This document shows, one piece after another, positions 44,178 to 52,389 of a stretch of 64,000 nt of DNA. The notes under the pieces are model-generated. The model was not told the DNA's origin. It saw only the letters and a program-made list of their open reading frames with translations, and did not search any database. Source of the stretch: Pseudomonas arsenicoxydans. Lineage in GTDB: Bacteria > Pseudomonadota > Gammaproteobacteria > Pseudomonadales > Pseudomonadaceae. The position numbers and the translations under genes are program-made. The DNA lies in assembly GCF_900103875.1 (NCBI RefSeq), contig NZ_LT629705.1:5651001-5715000 (forward strand), in the 5' to 3' direction. The number at the start of each line of letters is the position of its first letter. Within the stretch, counting starts at the first letter, position 1.

Positions 44178-45146
44178 TCATGCTCTGCCATTCTCAATAA
44201 AAGCTTTAACAGTATTTTCTATGCCCTGATCCACGCTATAAGGTGGTTTCCAATTTAATAGCCTGGAATTTTTACTGACATCAACTTGCAAGGATGAAAA
44301 CAACCGAGTTGTGATAACACTTCGGCCCAAAACCATTGCACAAAAACTCATAAATCGTACGGGTACAGGTATCAAAACGGTTGATCGACCTAAAGCTACT
44401 GATATCTTTGAAACCAGGCCTGGCGTAGAAAGGTCCTCTCCGTCGCTTATTAAAAATACGTTGCTGGCGGCAGCAGGGTGCACCATACACAACTTGATAA
44501 ATTCGACCAGATTACCCAGATAAATAAAGCTACGTTTGTTTCGGACTCTAGCAAAAGGTAGCGGAATCCTCCGGTTAATCAATCTTATAAGCGTTAGAAA
44601 ATTAGCCTTTACACCGGGACCATAAACCAATACGGGTCTTATTATCACCAATTCCATATGAGTGCCAGCCACGAGACTTTGCAACTCACGCTCTGCCTCC
44701 ATTTTGGAAATACCATAAGGATCAACAGGTTCAGGGGTATCTTCTGCGCTAAACTCCCTGCCCTTCTCAGTCAACTCCCCATTAACCTTGATAGAACTGA
44801 TATATATGAATCGTTTAACATTGGCGTCAACCGCCTGTTTTGCCAACTTCATGGTTTCGAACACGTTAACGCGACGATATTCTTCTAAGCACGTATTAGG
44901 ATCATCGTGCATTTGATGAGCACGGGCTCCACAATGCACAACCACGTCAATATCTTTCAATAACGGCAGGTCCGATTCGGGAACGGAAAAATCATCTGAA
45001 ATCACTACCTTCACATTAGCGGGCGCATCTTCAATAGTTCGCCGTGACAGCGCGATGATGTTGTCGTTGGACACATCGCAAATTTTACGCAGCAGCGCGC
45101 TGCCGACAAAACCTGTTGCACCTGTCATTAATATATTCACTGGCAT
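44178..45146 (-). CDS. NAD-dependent epimerase/reductase, WbpV/Gne-like
   Basis: A 322-residue extended SDR. NAD loop TGATGFVGSALLRKI, the active-site SSIKVNG and YGISK (Tyr and Lys of YxxxK), and a C-terminal substrate-binding half ending NTVKAFIENGRA. Its place, one 4-base overlap before the wbpL-like gene and next to wbpM in function, is that of WbpV-type enzymes that reduce UDP-4-keto-6-deoxy-GlcNAc to UDP-QuiNAc or UDP-FucNAc. The product stereochemistry cannot be read from sequence. Moderately AT-rich. Confidence 0.85.
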   Translation of the reverse strand: MPVNILMTGATGFVGSALLRKICDVSNDNIIALSRRTIEDAPANVKVVISDDFSVPESDLPLLKDIDVVVHCGARAHQMHDDPNTCLEEYRRVNVFETMKLAKQAVDANVKRFIYISSIKVNGELTEKGREFSAEDTPEPVDPYGISKMEAERELQSLVAGTHMELVIIRPVLVYGPGVKANFLTLIRLINRRIPLPFARVRNKRSFIYLGNLVEFIKLCMVHPAAASNVFLISDGEDLSTPGLVSKISVALGRSTVLIPVPVRFMSFCAMVLGRSVITTRLFSSLQVDVSKNSRLLNWKPPYSVDQGIENTVKAFIENGRA

Positions 45147-45170
45147 TCTTCCAAATAGTAGAACACGTCA

Positions 45171-46310
45171 TCACTTCAAAATAGATTTCAAATAAAAAGA
45201 CATTTCAGTAGTTACATAGTCTTGCGAAAAAAAATTCACCGCACGCTGATGAGCCTGCTCTGCCAGCCGGTTTCTGAATAACGGATCCTCGTAGAGCTTT
45301 TTCATACAGTTAAATATTTCATCTATGTCGCCTGACGGGTGAAAAACGCCGGTTTTACCTTCATCAACCGCATCAGTGAGTCCATAGATTTTTGAGACTA
45401 TCGCAGGTAATCCGACACTAGCCGCTTCCACGACCGCCGTTCCAAAACCCTCCCGATAGCTGGGTAGACAAAAAACATCAGCAGCAGCCATCCATACTTC
45501 CGGGATGTCCGTAAATCCAATCCGATGGTAGCGCCTTTCTTTACCCAGAAGGATAGAGCTTAATTCCTCATCAACACCGTCGTCGTCGGGCCCCACCAAA
45601 AGCAGGTGTACATCTTCAAATTGCGCTGACAGTTTGCTGAAGGTGCGTGCCAGATCAATAACCCCCTTTGCACGCGAAGCACGTCCTAGGAAAAGGAAAA
45701 CAACATCGGATTCCTTAATTCCTAACCTTTCCCTTATCTCGCATCTAAATAATGTATTGGCAGAAAACCTATTGGTATCGACACCGCTGATCGAGCCATT
45801 ACCCAATACTTTAATCTTGCCTACAGGAGCAACTCTATGAACTTCCAGGAAACGTTTTTGTGAGTGGCTATCCGCCAAGAGATGAGTCGAGCACAACGCC
45901 AAAAGCCTATCCAGCGTGGATAGAAGAACACGGAACAGCCCGGATTTAGTCGCCCAAACTTGTCCAGTAAAAATGTGCAGCCTCACAGGTGTTCTTGCTA
46001 TAAACCCCGCCAGCATTCCGATCAATCCCGATTTCGGCATAAGGGAAAATACACAATCATACTTGGTCATTCGTAAATGTTTTGATAATGAAATAAGCGC
46101 TCGAATATCCTTTCCAATGGATATTTTCCTTTCGATATCCAAACGCACAAAATTAACATGTGCGGAAAGCAATTTTTCAACACTGTCTCCAGTGCCAGAT
46201 GTAACTAGCGTGACATCAAAATACTCTGAAAGTTTTAAAATATGAGAATGCATAAAAACATTCAGGACAACAGGCACAGTCGAAACGATACAAATCTTTT
46301 TTCTTTTCAT
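45171..46310 (-). CDS. Glycosyltransferase family 4
   Basis: A 379-residue GT-B glycosyltransferase. The C-terminal donor domain shows VFLFLGRASRAKGVIDLART, then VHLLLVGPDDDG, the VWMAAADVFCLPSYREGFGT motif with the E-x7-E arrangement continuing VVEAASVGLPAIV. The N-terminal domain has TVPVVLNVFMHSH and GQVWATKSG. It adds a sugar during O-unit assembly on the cytoplasmic face of the membrane; donor and linkage are unknown. Its start shares a base with the stop of the upstream SDR gene (TGATG). Confidence 0.9.
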   Translation of the reverse strand: MKRKKICIVSTVPVVLNVFMHSHILKLSEYFDVTLVTSGTGDSVEKLLSAHVNFVRLDIERKISIGKDIRALISLSKHLRMTKYDCVFSLMPKSGLIGMLAGFIARTPVRLHIFTGQVWATKSGLFRVLLSTLDRLLALCSTHLLADSHSQKRFLEVHRVAPVGKIKVLGNGSISGVDTNRFSANTLFRCEIRERLGIKESDVVFLFLGRASRAKGVIDLARTFSKLSAQFEDVHLLLVGPDDDGVDEELSSILLGKERRYHRIGFTDIPEVWMAAADVFCLPSYREGFGTAVVEAASVGLPAIVSKIYGLTDAVDEGKTGVFHPSGDIDEIFNCMKKLYEDPLFRNRLAEQAHQRAVNFFSQDYVTTEMSFYLKSILK

Positions 46311-47272
46311 CAGTTTTGCTCCTCCAAAATGGAAGGAACAAAATCTGGAATATAAAAATTGGCAGAAAACCCTAGTTCCGCCTTTATTAATTCACTCGAA
46401 TAGTTAACTTTCGAAACCAAAGCGTCAATTCTCCGAGTAGTTAGCGGAAACTTCGGTATTACCGAAAAAAAGCCAACCAATAACCGAGCTAACCACAAGG
46501 GGACTATTAGACAAGGGGATCGAACATCGTAATACTTGGCCATCGCAACAATAACATCACGCAACATGCCGTCGCTTGACACAATGTATGTCTTGTTTTT
46601 AGCGCGCTCGTCTGTCGCACAAAGCACAAGTGCTCGAACAACATCTTCTACATGTACATAGTTCACGACAGTAGCTGAGTCACCGATATAAAAAAATACG
46701 CGTCTGCGCACCATGTTGGCCAGTTGGTGAAATGACCTGTTAGCCATACCCTGCCCGACAACATTTGTGGGACGGAGAATAGTAAAACTCAAAGCGGGAT
46801 CTGCTGTGCAGGCGGTAACAACTATTTCATCTGCGATAGTCTTGGAGACCTCGTACTGGCCTACAGGATAAGGAACGGACTGTTCATTAACCGTTATTTT
46901 ACGCCCGTGGGATCTCGAGGCCATTCCATAAGCACCGACACTGCTAAGCTGCACAAAGTGAATCGATCTTTTTGTATTCTTTGAATGACGCAAAAAGCTG
47001 TTGATCAGCTTTCTAGTGCCGTTGACATGTAACTCGTACATCTTTGTTTCTGCTCCGACCTCTCCCATGCAGTTAATAACCACATCAACATCATGGAGCC
47101 GGGGAGATAGCTCGCCCTCCCAATCAGAAACATCACCGTGGATCACCTCAACGTTCGGAATTAGTAGCTCAACCTTTCGGCTTAAAACAACTACTTCGTC
47201 TCCGCGAGCTACAAGAGCGCGGCACAATGCTCTGCCGATGAAGCCGCTGCCTCCCGTAACAAAAAACTTCAT
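46310..47272 (-). CDS. NAD-dependent epimerase/dehydratase of the O-antigen locus
   Basis: A 320-residue extended SDR with NAD loop TGGSGFIGRALCRAL, active-site LSSVGAYG, YEVSK as YxxxK, and the substrate segment FTILRPTNVVGQGMANRSF. It is a second, diverged member of the same family as 44178-45146 and could be a 4-epimerase or 4-reductase for another nucleotide sugar. The substrate is unknown. It overlaps the downstream GT4 gene by one base, and starts 68 bases after the GT2 gene. Confidence 0.82.
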   Translation of the reverse strand: MKFFVTGGSGFIGRALCRALVARGDEVVVLSRKVELLIPNVEVIHGDVSDWEGELSPRLHDVDVVINCMGEVGAETKMYELHVNGTRKLINSFLRHSKNTKRSIHFVQLSSVGAYGMASRSHGRKITVNEQSVPYPVGQYEVSKTIADEIVVTACTADPALSFTILRPTNVVGQGMANRSFHQLANMVRRRVFFYIGDSATVVNYVHVEDVVRALVLCATDERAKNKTYIVSSDGMLRDVIVAMAKYYDVRSPCLIVPLWLARLLVGFFSVIPKFPLTTRRIDALVSKVNYSSELIKAELGFSANFYIPDFVPSILEEQN

Positions 47273-47340
47273 ACTCCTCCTTTAATAAAAGCGCAGTGGA
47301 CTGTCATCCGCATCCATGTAAAAAGGTATAAAAGGTAAAG

Positions 47341-48228
47341 CTACCAACGAAAAAAAAGATAACATAAACCTTGATAAAAACGCAGCTCCTTATAAACCCG
47401 AGGAACTCTTGCAATACTAAAAAAAACCTTCAATGACTCTTTTTTTCGAGTAATTGATAAATCCCTGAATCGCGCACACTCAACAACAGCGCGCGCTTGA
47501 GCATAATATTCATGTTCTGAATACTGCTCAATAATCTTTACTTTGGCTGCATGCATGGCATCAAGCTGCTTCCACGTATTGGACGAATGGACGCGGTAAC
47601 CCGCCAACACATCAGACACTACTGCAATAGCGGTGTGCCTGCCTATCGAAAGCTTTAACCACATGTCCCAATCTTCGACTTTGGTGTTCTTGTCGAATCC
47701 GCCGACACTATCCAATTCACTGCGTCTAATTAACGCGGCGGGAGCCGGAAGCTCGGCGCGAAGCAGAAAAATGTCTTTGAAATTATAGGTTGCACTGGCC
47801 GTCCGCTGACCTATTTTTTTTGAGTCCTCATCTATTAGATAAACAGAACCAAAGGCAGCAACCGTATCAGGACTACTTTCCAGATAATCAACCAGGACGC
47901 TGGTCTTATTGGGGAAAATCACATCATCAGAGGCCAAGCCACAAAAGTACTTGCCCTCGGCCCATCGTAAGCCCTCATTCAGCGTCTCGGACACCCCGAT
48001 ATTAGGACGAGAGATAACTTTGAATCGTCGAAAACGTGATTTACAAGCGTCGATATAGTGTTCAACTATCGCATAGGACGAATCAGTTGAGCCATCATCT
48101 ATAATAATTAGTTCAATATTCGGATAGGACTGTGCAATCACACTTTCGATGCACTCCGCCACAAAATCCGAGTGATTAAAAACAGGAATGCAAACGCTAA
48201 CAAGCGGCCCGACACTGCTGGAGTACAT
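47341..48228 (-). CDS. Glycosyltransferase family 2
   Basis: A 295-residue GT-A glycosyltransferase. The nucleotide-binding start VSVCIPVFNHSDFVAECIES, IELIIIDDGSTDSS, the metal-binding FCGLASDDVIFPNKT (a DD variant of the DxD motif) and the acceptor-side WDMWLKLSIGRHTAI are present. Two C-terminal helices may be amphipathic. The start at 48228 (MYSSSVGPLVS) has GGGA 7 bases upstream; the ATG 12 codons earlier has no spacing for a ribosome site. O-unit assembly role, donor unknown. Confidence 0.88.
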   Translation of the reverse strand: MYSSSVGPLVSVCIPVFNHSDFVAECIESVIAQSYPNIELIIIDDGSTDSSYAIVEHYIDACKSRFRRFKVISRPNIGVSETLNEGLRWAEGKYFCGLASDDVIFPNKTSVLVDYLESSPDTVAAFGSVYLIDEDSKKIGQRTASATYNFKDIFLLRAELPAPAALIRRSELDSVGGFDKNTKVEDWDMWLKLSIGRHTAIAVVSDVLAGYRVHSSNTWKQLDAMHAAKVKIIEQYSEHEYYAQARAVVECARFRDLSITRKKESLKVFFSIARVPRVYKELRFYQGLCYLFFRW

Positions 48229-48316
48229 TGTATTTTCCCAGAATCGCACAAACGCTAAATGCATTCCGTGCAGCCTGCCAAACTTTACTTAGCCTGACAG
48301 GCCTATGAGCATAAAA

Positions 48317-49447
48317 TTAGTTGGCCAACTTAAATGAATTACACGCGCGAACTACTTCCTCAGCTTGCTCTAGGCTCAGGGTTGGCCCCATTGGCAAGCT
48401 AAGAACCTCATTGTGAATTTGTTCAGTAATAGGTAAATCCAATGTGCTAAACTGCGAATAGGCTTGCTGTTTATGTGGCGGAATAGGGTAGTGAATCAGC
48501 GTTTGAATCCCAAGTTTCGACAGGTGAGCTTGTAGCTGTTCGCGATGTTCGGTTCTCACAACATACAAATGCCAGACATGTTGATGCATATTAATCACGT
48601 CTGAATCTTTGCTGACCGGCAGGACGATAAAGTTATTATCAATGCCTTTCGTATAGATACTCGCAATTTCTCTACGATGGGCAACGGTCTGATCAAGGTA
48701 TTTCAACTTAACGCTGAGCATTGCTGCCTGGATTTCGTCCAGTCGACTGTTGACACCCTGATACAAACTTTTATATTTCTCATGTGAGCCATAGTTACGA
48801 ATAGCGCGAAGGGTATTATTTAATTCAGAATCATTAGTAGTGATAGCCCCTGCGTCACCCAATGCGCCGAGGTTCTTGCCAGGGTAGAAACTGAACCCTG
48901 AGGCATCACCCCAGTTACCGGCGCGTTTGCCATCGATACTGGCGCCATGGGATTGGGCGGAGTCTTCCAGCACCAGCAGATCATGTTCCTTCGCAATAGT
49001 CATCAGATTCGGCATATCTGCGAGTTGACCATACAAGTGAACGCACATGAGCACGCGCGTTTTGTCGGTCAGCGACGCCCTAACATTTTCAGGGCAAAGG
49101 TTGAACGTCTTACTGTCCGGCTCTACAAACACAGGCGTGAGATTATTTTCGGTAATAGCTAACACACTGGCGATGTATGTATTTGCTGGCACGATAACTT
49201 CGTCACCATCCTTCAACTTGCCGAGTTCTTTCCACGCGCGCAACGTCAGGATAAGGGCATCGAGCCCGTTAGCAACACCAATGCAATGCTTAACCTCGCA
49301 GTAACTAGCGAAGTCAGCCTCAAACTTTTCCAGTTCTTGCCCGCCGATGTACCACCCGGAATCAATTACCCGAGTCGTAGCTTCAATCAATTCACTACGT
49401 AACGTCCTGTTTACAGAAGCCAAATCAAGAAATGGAATAGTTGTCAT
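48317..49447 (-). CDS. fdtB: DegT/DnrJ/EryC1-type sugar aminotransferase, FdtB-like
   Basis: A 376-residue PLP enzyme. [19 protein letters not shown], the [20 protein letters not shown] block and the PLP lysine Lys191 in [17 protein letters not shown] are typical. With an FdtA-like ketoisomerase in the same locus, it most likely puts a 3-amino group on dTDP-3-keto-6-deoxyhexose to give dTDP-3-amino-3,6-dideoxygalactose (Fuc3N) or the glucose epimer (Qui3N). The start overlaps the GNAT stop by 4 bases (ATGA), so the two are coupled, supporting successive steps. Confidence 0.87.
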   Translation of the reverse strand: MTTIPFLDLASVNRTLRSELIEATTRVIDSGWYIGGQELEKFEADFASYCEVKHCIGVANGLDALILTLRAWKELGKLKDGDEVIVPANTYIASVLAITENNLTPVFVEPDSKTFNLCPENVRASLTDKTRVLMCVHLYGQLADMPNLMTIAKEHDLLVLEDSAQSHGASIDGKRAGNWGDASGFSFYPGKNLGALGDAGAITTNDSELNNTLRAIRNYGSHEKYKSLYQGVNSRLDEIQAAMLSVKLKYLDQTVAHRREIASIYTKGIDNNFIVLPVSKDSDVINMHQHVWHLYVVRTEHREQLQAHLSKLGIQTLIHYPIPPHKQQAYSQFSTLDLPITEQIHNEVLSLPMGPTLSLEQAEEVVRACNSFKLAN

Positions 49448-49980
49448 TTAAAAATCACCGAAAGTTTCTGCTCTGAATGCTTAACTGCATCATTTGTAAT
49501 TTCATAATAATAGTTGGCGTCATCTTCACCAACTTGAACAGCGCCCATTTTTTTATGAAAGGATATGACTTTGTCGTTACCTTTCATTACATCGAAATGG
49601 CTTTTCTTGAATCCTAGCTGCTCGAAACCGAATTTGTAGACTAAAAACGCACTTTCGATTGCCGAAAAGCGTGTTTTATTTTCATTGAGAATCCAGCTCC
49701 CCCAACAGAACGAATCAGAGCGAATATCGTAGATTCGAACGGTTCCGCATGGTGTGCCGTCAAGCCTCTGTATAATAAAATAAAACTGCTTTTTGTCAGC
49801 TTCATCAGCTTTATACTTTGCAATCCAGGCTTTTTGCGATTCGAGATCTGGAGAAACCCCTGACAAAAACTTATTATATCTATCATCCAAACGCAGACTC
49901 AGGATGAACTCCGCGTCCGTCACCTCAACCAACCTGAGGCCTATTGTGGAATGCTCTAAATTCACTACGCATTTCTCCAT
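49444..49980 (-). CDS. GNAT acyltransferase, candidate N-acetyltransferase for the 3-amino sugar
   Basis: A 178-residue GNAT-fold protein starting [20 protein letters not shown]. It shows the N-terminal strand pattern [20 protein letters not shown], the central GTVRIYDI and [19 protein letters not shown], and [18 protein letters not shown] at the C-terminus. By its coupling to the aminotransferase it is a candidate for acylating the 3-amino group, as the GNAT WecD does for a 4-amino sugar. The better-known 3-amino-sugar acetyltransferases have a left-handed beta-helix instead, so this would be a replacement. No clear ribosome site precedes the ATG. Confidence 0.75.
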   Translation of the reverse strand: MEKCVVNLEHSTIGLRLVEVTDAEFILSLRLDDRYNKFLSGVSPDLESQKAWIAKYKADEADKKQFYFIIQRLDGTPCGTVRIYDIRSDSFCWGSWILNENKTRFSAIESAFLVYKFGFEQLGFKKSHFDVMKGNDKVISFHKKMGAVQVGEDDANYYYEITNDAVKHSEQKLSVIFK

Positions 49981-50361
49981 CAATGTAAAATTGGCGTTAA
50001 TTTACCACCAATACACACTGCTCATTAGTTGGTTACCTGACCTATCGGGCTCATCAGATACACCGGGTCATCGATTGAGCAGCACCACAGAGAGCGACCG
50101 CACAGAAATTATTGTAGCGGGCCACTGTTAAAAACACCAGAAAGTCTTAAGACCGGTTAACTATCAGCCGTTAATAACGCCCACCTCTAGCGGCATATAC
50201 TGCGTCACTGCGGCCCAAATGGTACGCGTTCGCTAACCACTCAAGCACAGAGATGACCACGCTACGAGCAACCACAGATACTGAAAATAATAGACGAGCC
50301 GTTGCCGAGAATTGAAACTGCGCTGGCGAAACGGGGAGCTAAAGTAGCTACTATCGCTTAA
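49981..50361. other. Intergenic region within the O-antigen locus
   Basis: About 380 bases after the fdtA terminator and before the GNAT-fdtB group. It must hold the promoter of the second minus-strand transcript. A short minus-strand frame ending at 50171 gives VISVLEWLANAYHLGRSDAV, which looks protein-like and may be the worn tail of a lost gene; I could not assign it. No other feature seen. Confidence 0.4.
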
Positions 50362-50392
50362 TAAAAAAACCAAGCCCTGCGATCAGGGCTTA
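50362..50392 (-). terminator. Rho-independent terminator after fdtA
   Basis: An 8-bp stem AAGCCCTG / CAGGGCTT with a 4-base loop. On the minus strand it is followed by seven T. It ends the rmlB-...-fdtA transcript and divides the O-antigen locus into two units. Confidence 0.88.
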
Positions 50393-50404
50393 GTCATATT
50401 CATG

Positions 50405-50827
50405 TTAACTAATGCCGAGACCTGGATTAGCGTCAGCTAGAAACTTTTCATAATTTCGGTAATAGTCTTCTTCATCATAAAAGTCTGACGCTAAAACCAT
50501 ACATACCGCACCTGAAGAAAAGTTATCAATTTCTCGCCAGATCATCGGACAGATATATAGGCCAGAGTAACTGCGATTCATATGAATCGTTTTCTTGCCG
50601 AACCCATCATCAATATGGATATCAAAAGAGCCTGACATGGCGATAATCAACTGATGCAACGCTTTGTGAGCGTGTCCACCTCTCTCTGCTCCACCTGGAA
50701 CATCATAAAGGTAGTAAACCCTCTTTATATCAAACGGAATATGGCGACCCGCCTCGACATAAGTGAGATTCCCACGAGGGTCATTGATTCTCGGCAAGGT
50801 TAATATTTCACACTTGTCCAAATTCAT
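50405..50827 (-). CDS. fdtA: FdtA/QdtA-like dTDP-4-keto-6-deoxyglucose 3,4-ketoisomerase (cupin)
   Basis: A 140-residue WxcM-like cupin. NDPRGNLTYVEAGRHIPFDI, RVYYLYDVPGG, the His motif RGGHAHKALHQ and the MIWREIDNFSSGAVCMVLAS segment are the family core. It shifts the keto group from C4 to C3 of dTDP-4-keto-6-deoxyglucose, feeding the FdtB-like aminotransferase. Galacto (FdtA) and gluco (QdtA) isomerases cannot be told apart by eye. The ATG at 50827 follows GAGGAGG by 8 bases, a strong site. It is the last gene of its transcript. Confidence 0.9.
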   Translation of the reverse strand: MNLDKCEILTLPRINDPRGNLTYVEAGRHIPFDIKRVYYLYDVPGGAERGGHAHKALHQLIIAMSGSFDIHIDDGFGKKTIHMNRSYSGLYICPMIWREIDNFSSGAVCMVLASDFYDEEDYYRNYEKFLADANPGLGIS

Positions 50828-50859
50828 TTCCAGCGCCTCCTCTTTTCGGGTCACGTAAT

Positions 50860-52389
50860 TCACACATTCGCATCAGTTTCAAGCACACCTAAAAAGTCTT
50901 TCAAATCAATACTGAAATCGGCATGGATACCCTTTCCAGTGGAATCTGCCGCTCCCAATACATAATTTATTTGCTTCCCGGAGGAGCATGCCATATTTTG
51001 CCAATACCAGTAACTGGTGTCAGGAAACTTGCTTATCAGAATGAATATTTTTGCGTCTTTTGGAGCGAACACCAGGCTTGCCAACGCCGCCCCCGACGAT
51101 CCAATAATTATTTTAGCACGGCTAAATAGAGCGACTTGCTCAATAAACGTAAGGCTTTCCGCTTCTACAACTTTAAACCCTTTGGGAACAAGCGCCGACT
51201 CCAGATCCACAAAATTGCTGACCAGCCGGGCTCCTGTTCTTCTCCTGAGAATAATTTTTTCTGGCCAGTTGCCATCCGACTCACCAGCCTGACTTTCAGC
51301 ACTCGATTTGAGCAGATCAAATGCAGAAGGGCTAAACTGACCATGCGAATGCCCCTCCAACGCTGTATTACGGCGCTCGAATGGCACATAACCTGCTACC
51401 GATGTGACGTACAACTGGACGACAGCAACAGCTTTACCTGTTGGTATTGCCAGAATTTTACGCTCGCTCCCTGTGATAACTCGTAGCGACTCCATCAAGT
51501 TCCGATGCAACCCATCATTTATAAGAATCGGAACATCCTTATAAGCCTCATTCGCACAAAAAACAGCGACGCGAGGTAATACTTCAGTCATCCAGTGCGC
51601 GTAGTTGGATGCACAGGAATCAAGAAATGAAGCAGCCACCTCGATGACTTCCGGTGCTGCATCGTGTGATAACCAACGTCCTCTGCTGAGCGCGCGATCG
51701 AAAACCAACCGGCCGTGCAGTTCTTCACTGGTATAATCTCGATTAAAATCATAAAGATCGTGATGCAGTATTTTATTGTCGACCAATACGAAGTTTGACC
51801 CGCCGTATACAATTGCATTATCAACGGAAAAAACATAAATTGCCGGATATACATACGACGTATGCGGCGAGACTAAATAGTCTTGATCTTCCGCGGGAAG
51901 AACTCGTGGCGCAGGTGTTTCGACTCGCTCCGCCGTCACAAGCACCAGTGGACTCAAATCATGCGATGCTACATAATTTTTATGACTGGTGAGTTCTCGC
52001 CATCTCTGATTTTTGCTACCTGACATATGCGCGCGAACATTCGCATAAATTGGGTATCCGTTCCGCCAAATCCACAGCACAACCCAACGAACAAAAACAT
52101 TCTGTTTAAGATGCTTTAAATAAAACTTGCCGACTGCCGTGTTTCTTAATCGTTCAACCCTGTTATGAGGTTTCTCCGGATTGAAATCGAGCCTTTCAAC
52201 TGTCGTTTCAACCGCCTCAACTTTTGTATCTGATCCTCTAGATGCTGGCGTCCATCTGGAAACTTCAAAGATGCGACCCTGCGCGTTAAGTAATATGCTC
52301 AACGAGCGCAGTTGCTCTTCGTGCCGCTCTACTTTTGTCTCAAGAAGCGCTAACTGCTTTTTTAACTCATCATTACTTAGTTCATCCAT
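50860..52389 (-). CDS. Glycosyltransferase family 61 (DUF563) with N-terminal coiled coil
   Basis: A 509-residue protein. Residues 1-45 are a charged coiled coil (DELKKQLALLETKVERHEEQ). An amphipathic/hydrophobic patch with VRWVVLWIWRNGYPIY near residue 105 may touch the membrane. The GT61 domain (about 180-500) has YVYPAIYVFSVDNAIVYGGS, SCASNYAHWMTEVLPRVAVF, IILRRRTGAR and IIIGSSGAALASLVFAP. The gene starts inside the end of wzt (8-base overlap), so it is translated with the exporter. GT61 enzymes add xylose, GlcNAc or other sugars; the donor is unknown. The coiled coil could link the enzyme to the Wzm/Wzt complex. Confidence 0.85.
   Translation of the reverse strand: MDELSNDELKKQLALLETKVERHEEQLRSLSILLNAQGRIFEVSRWTPASRGSDTKVEAVETTVERLDFNPEKPHNRVERLRNTAVGKFYLKHLKQNVFVRWVVLWIWRNGYPIYANVRAHMSGSKNQRWRELTSHKNYVASHDLSPLVLVTAERVETPAPRVLPAEDQDYLVSPHTSYVYPAIYVFSVDNAIVYGGSNFVLVDNKILHHDLYDFNRDYTSEELHGRLVFDRALSRGRWLSHDAAPEVIEVAASFLDSCASNYAHWMTEVLPRVAVFCANEAYKDVPILINDGLHRNLMESLRVITGSERKILAIPTGKAVAVVQLYVTSVAGYVPFERRNTALEGHSHGQFSPSAFDLLKSSAESQAGESDGNWPEKIILRRRTGARLVSNFVDLESALVPKGFKVVEAESLTFIEQVALFSRAKIIIGSSGAALASLVFAPKDAKIFILISKFPDTSYWYWQNMACSSGKQINYVLGAADSTGKGIHADFSIDLKDFLGVLETDANV

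Larger units (their letters stand above)
43172..44181 (-). pseudogene. wbpL: WbpL-like initiating glycosyltransferase, frameshifted at a G8 tract
   Basis: The N-terminal part (44181 to a premature stop at 43753) reads MIQYLFVVFVVLLSLALTFG, LIDVPNSRSSHVIPTPRGGG and LGFVDDHGHVSARWRL. The C-terminal part in another frame has MINLYNFMDGIDGLASVQAL, FPTARIFMGDAGSGF, VAHRSHAYQSASRRHG and ends AGIPE. Joined, it is the polyprenyl-phosphate N-acetylhexosamine-1-phosphate transferase family (WecA/WbpL), 10-11 membrane helices, which starts O-antigen on undecaprenyl phosphate. The shift is at eight G (43802-43809, complement C). One extra G would give 1011 bases, 336 residues, the WbpL size. Upstream gene overlap is ATGA. 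Confidence 0.85.
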
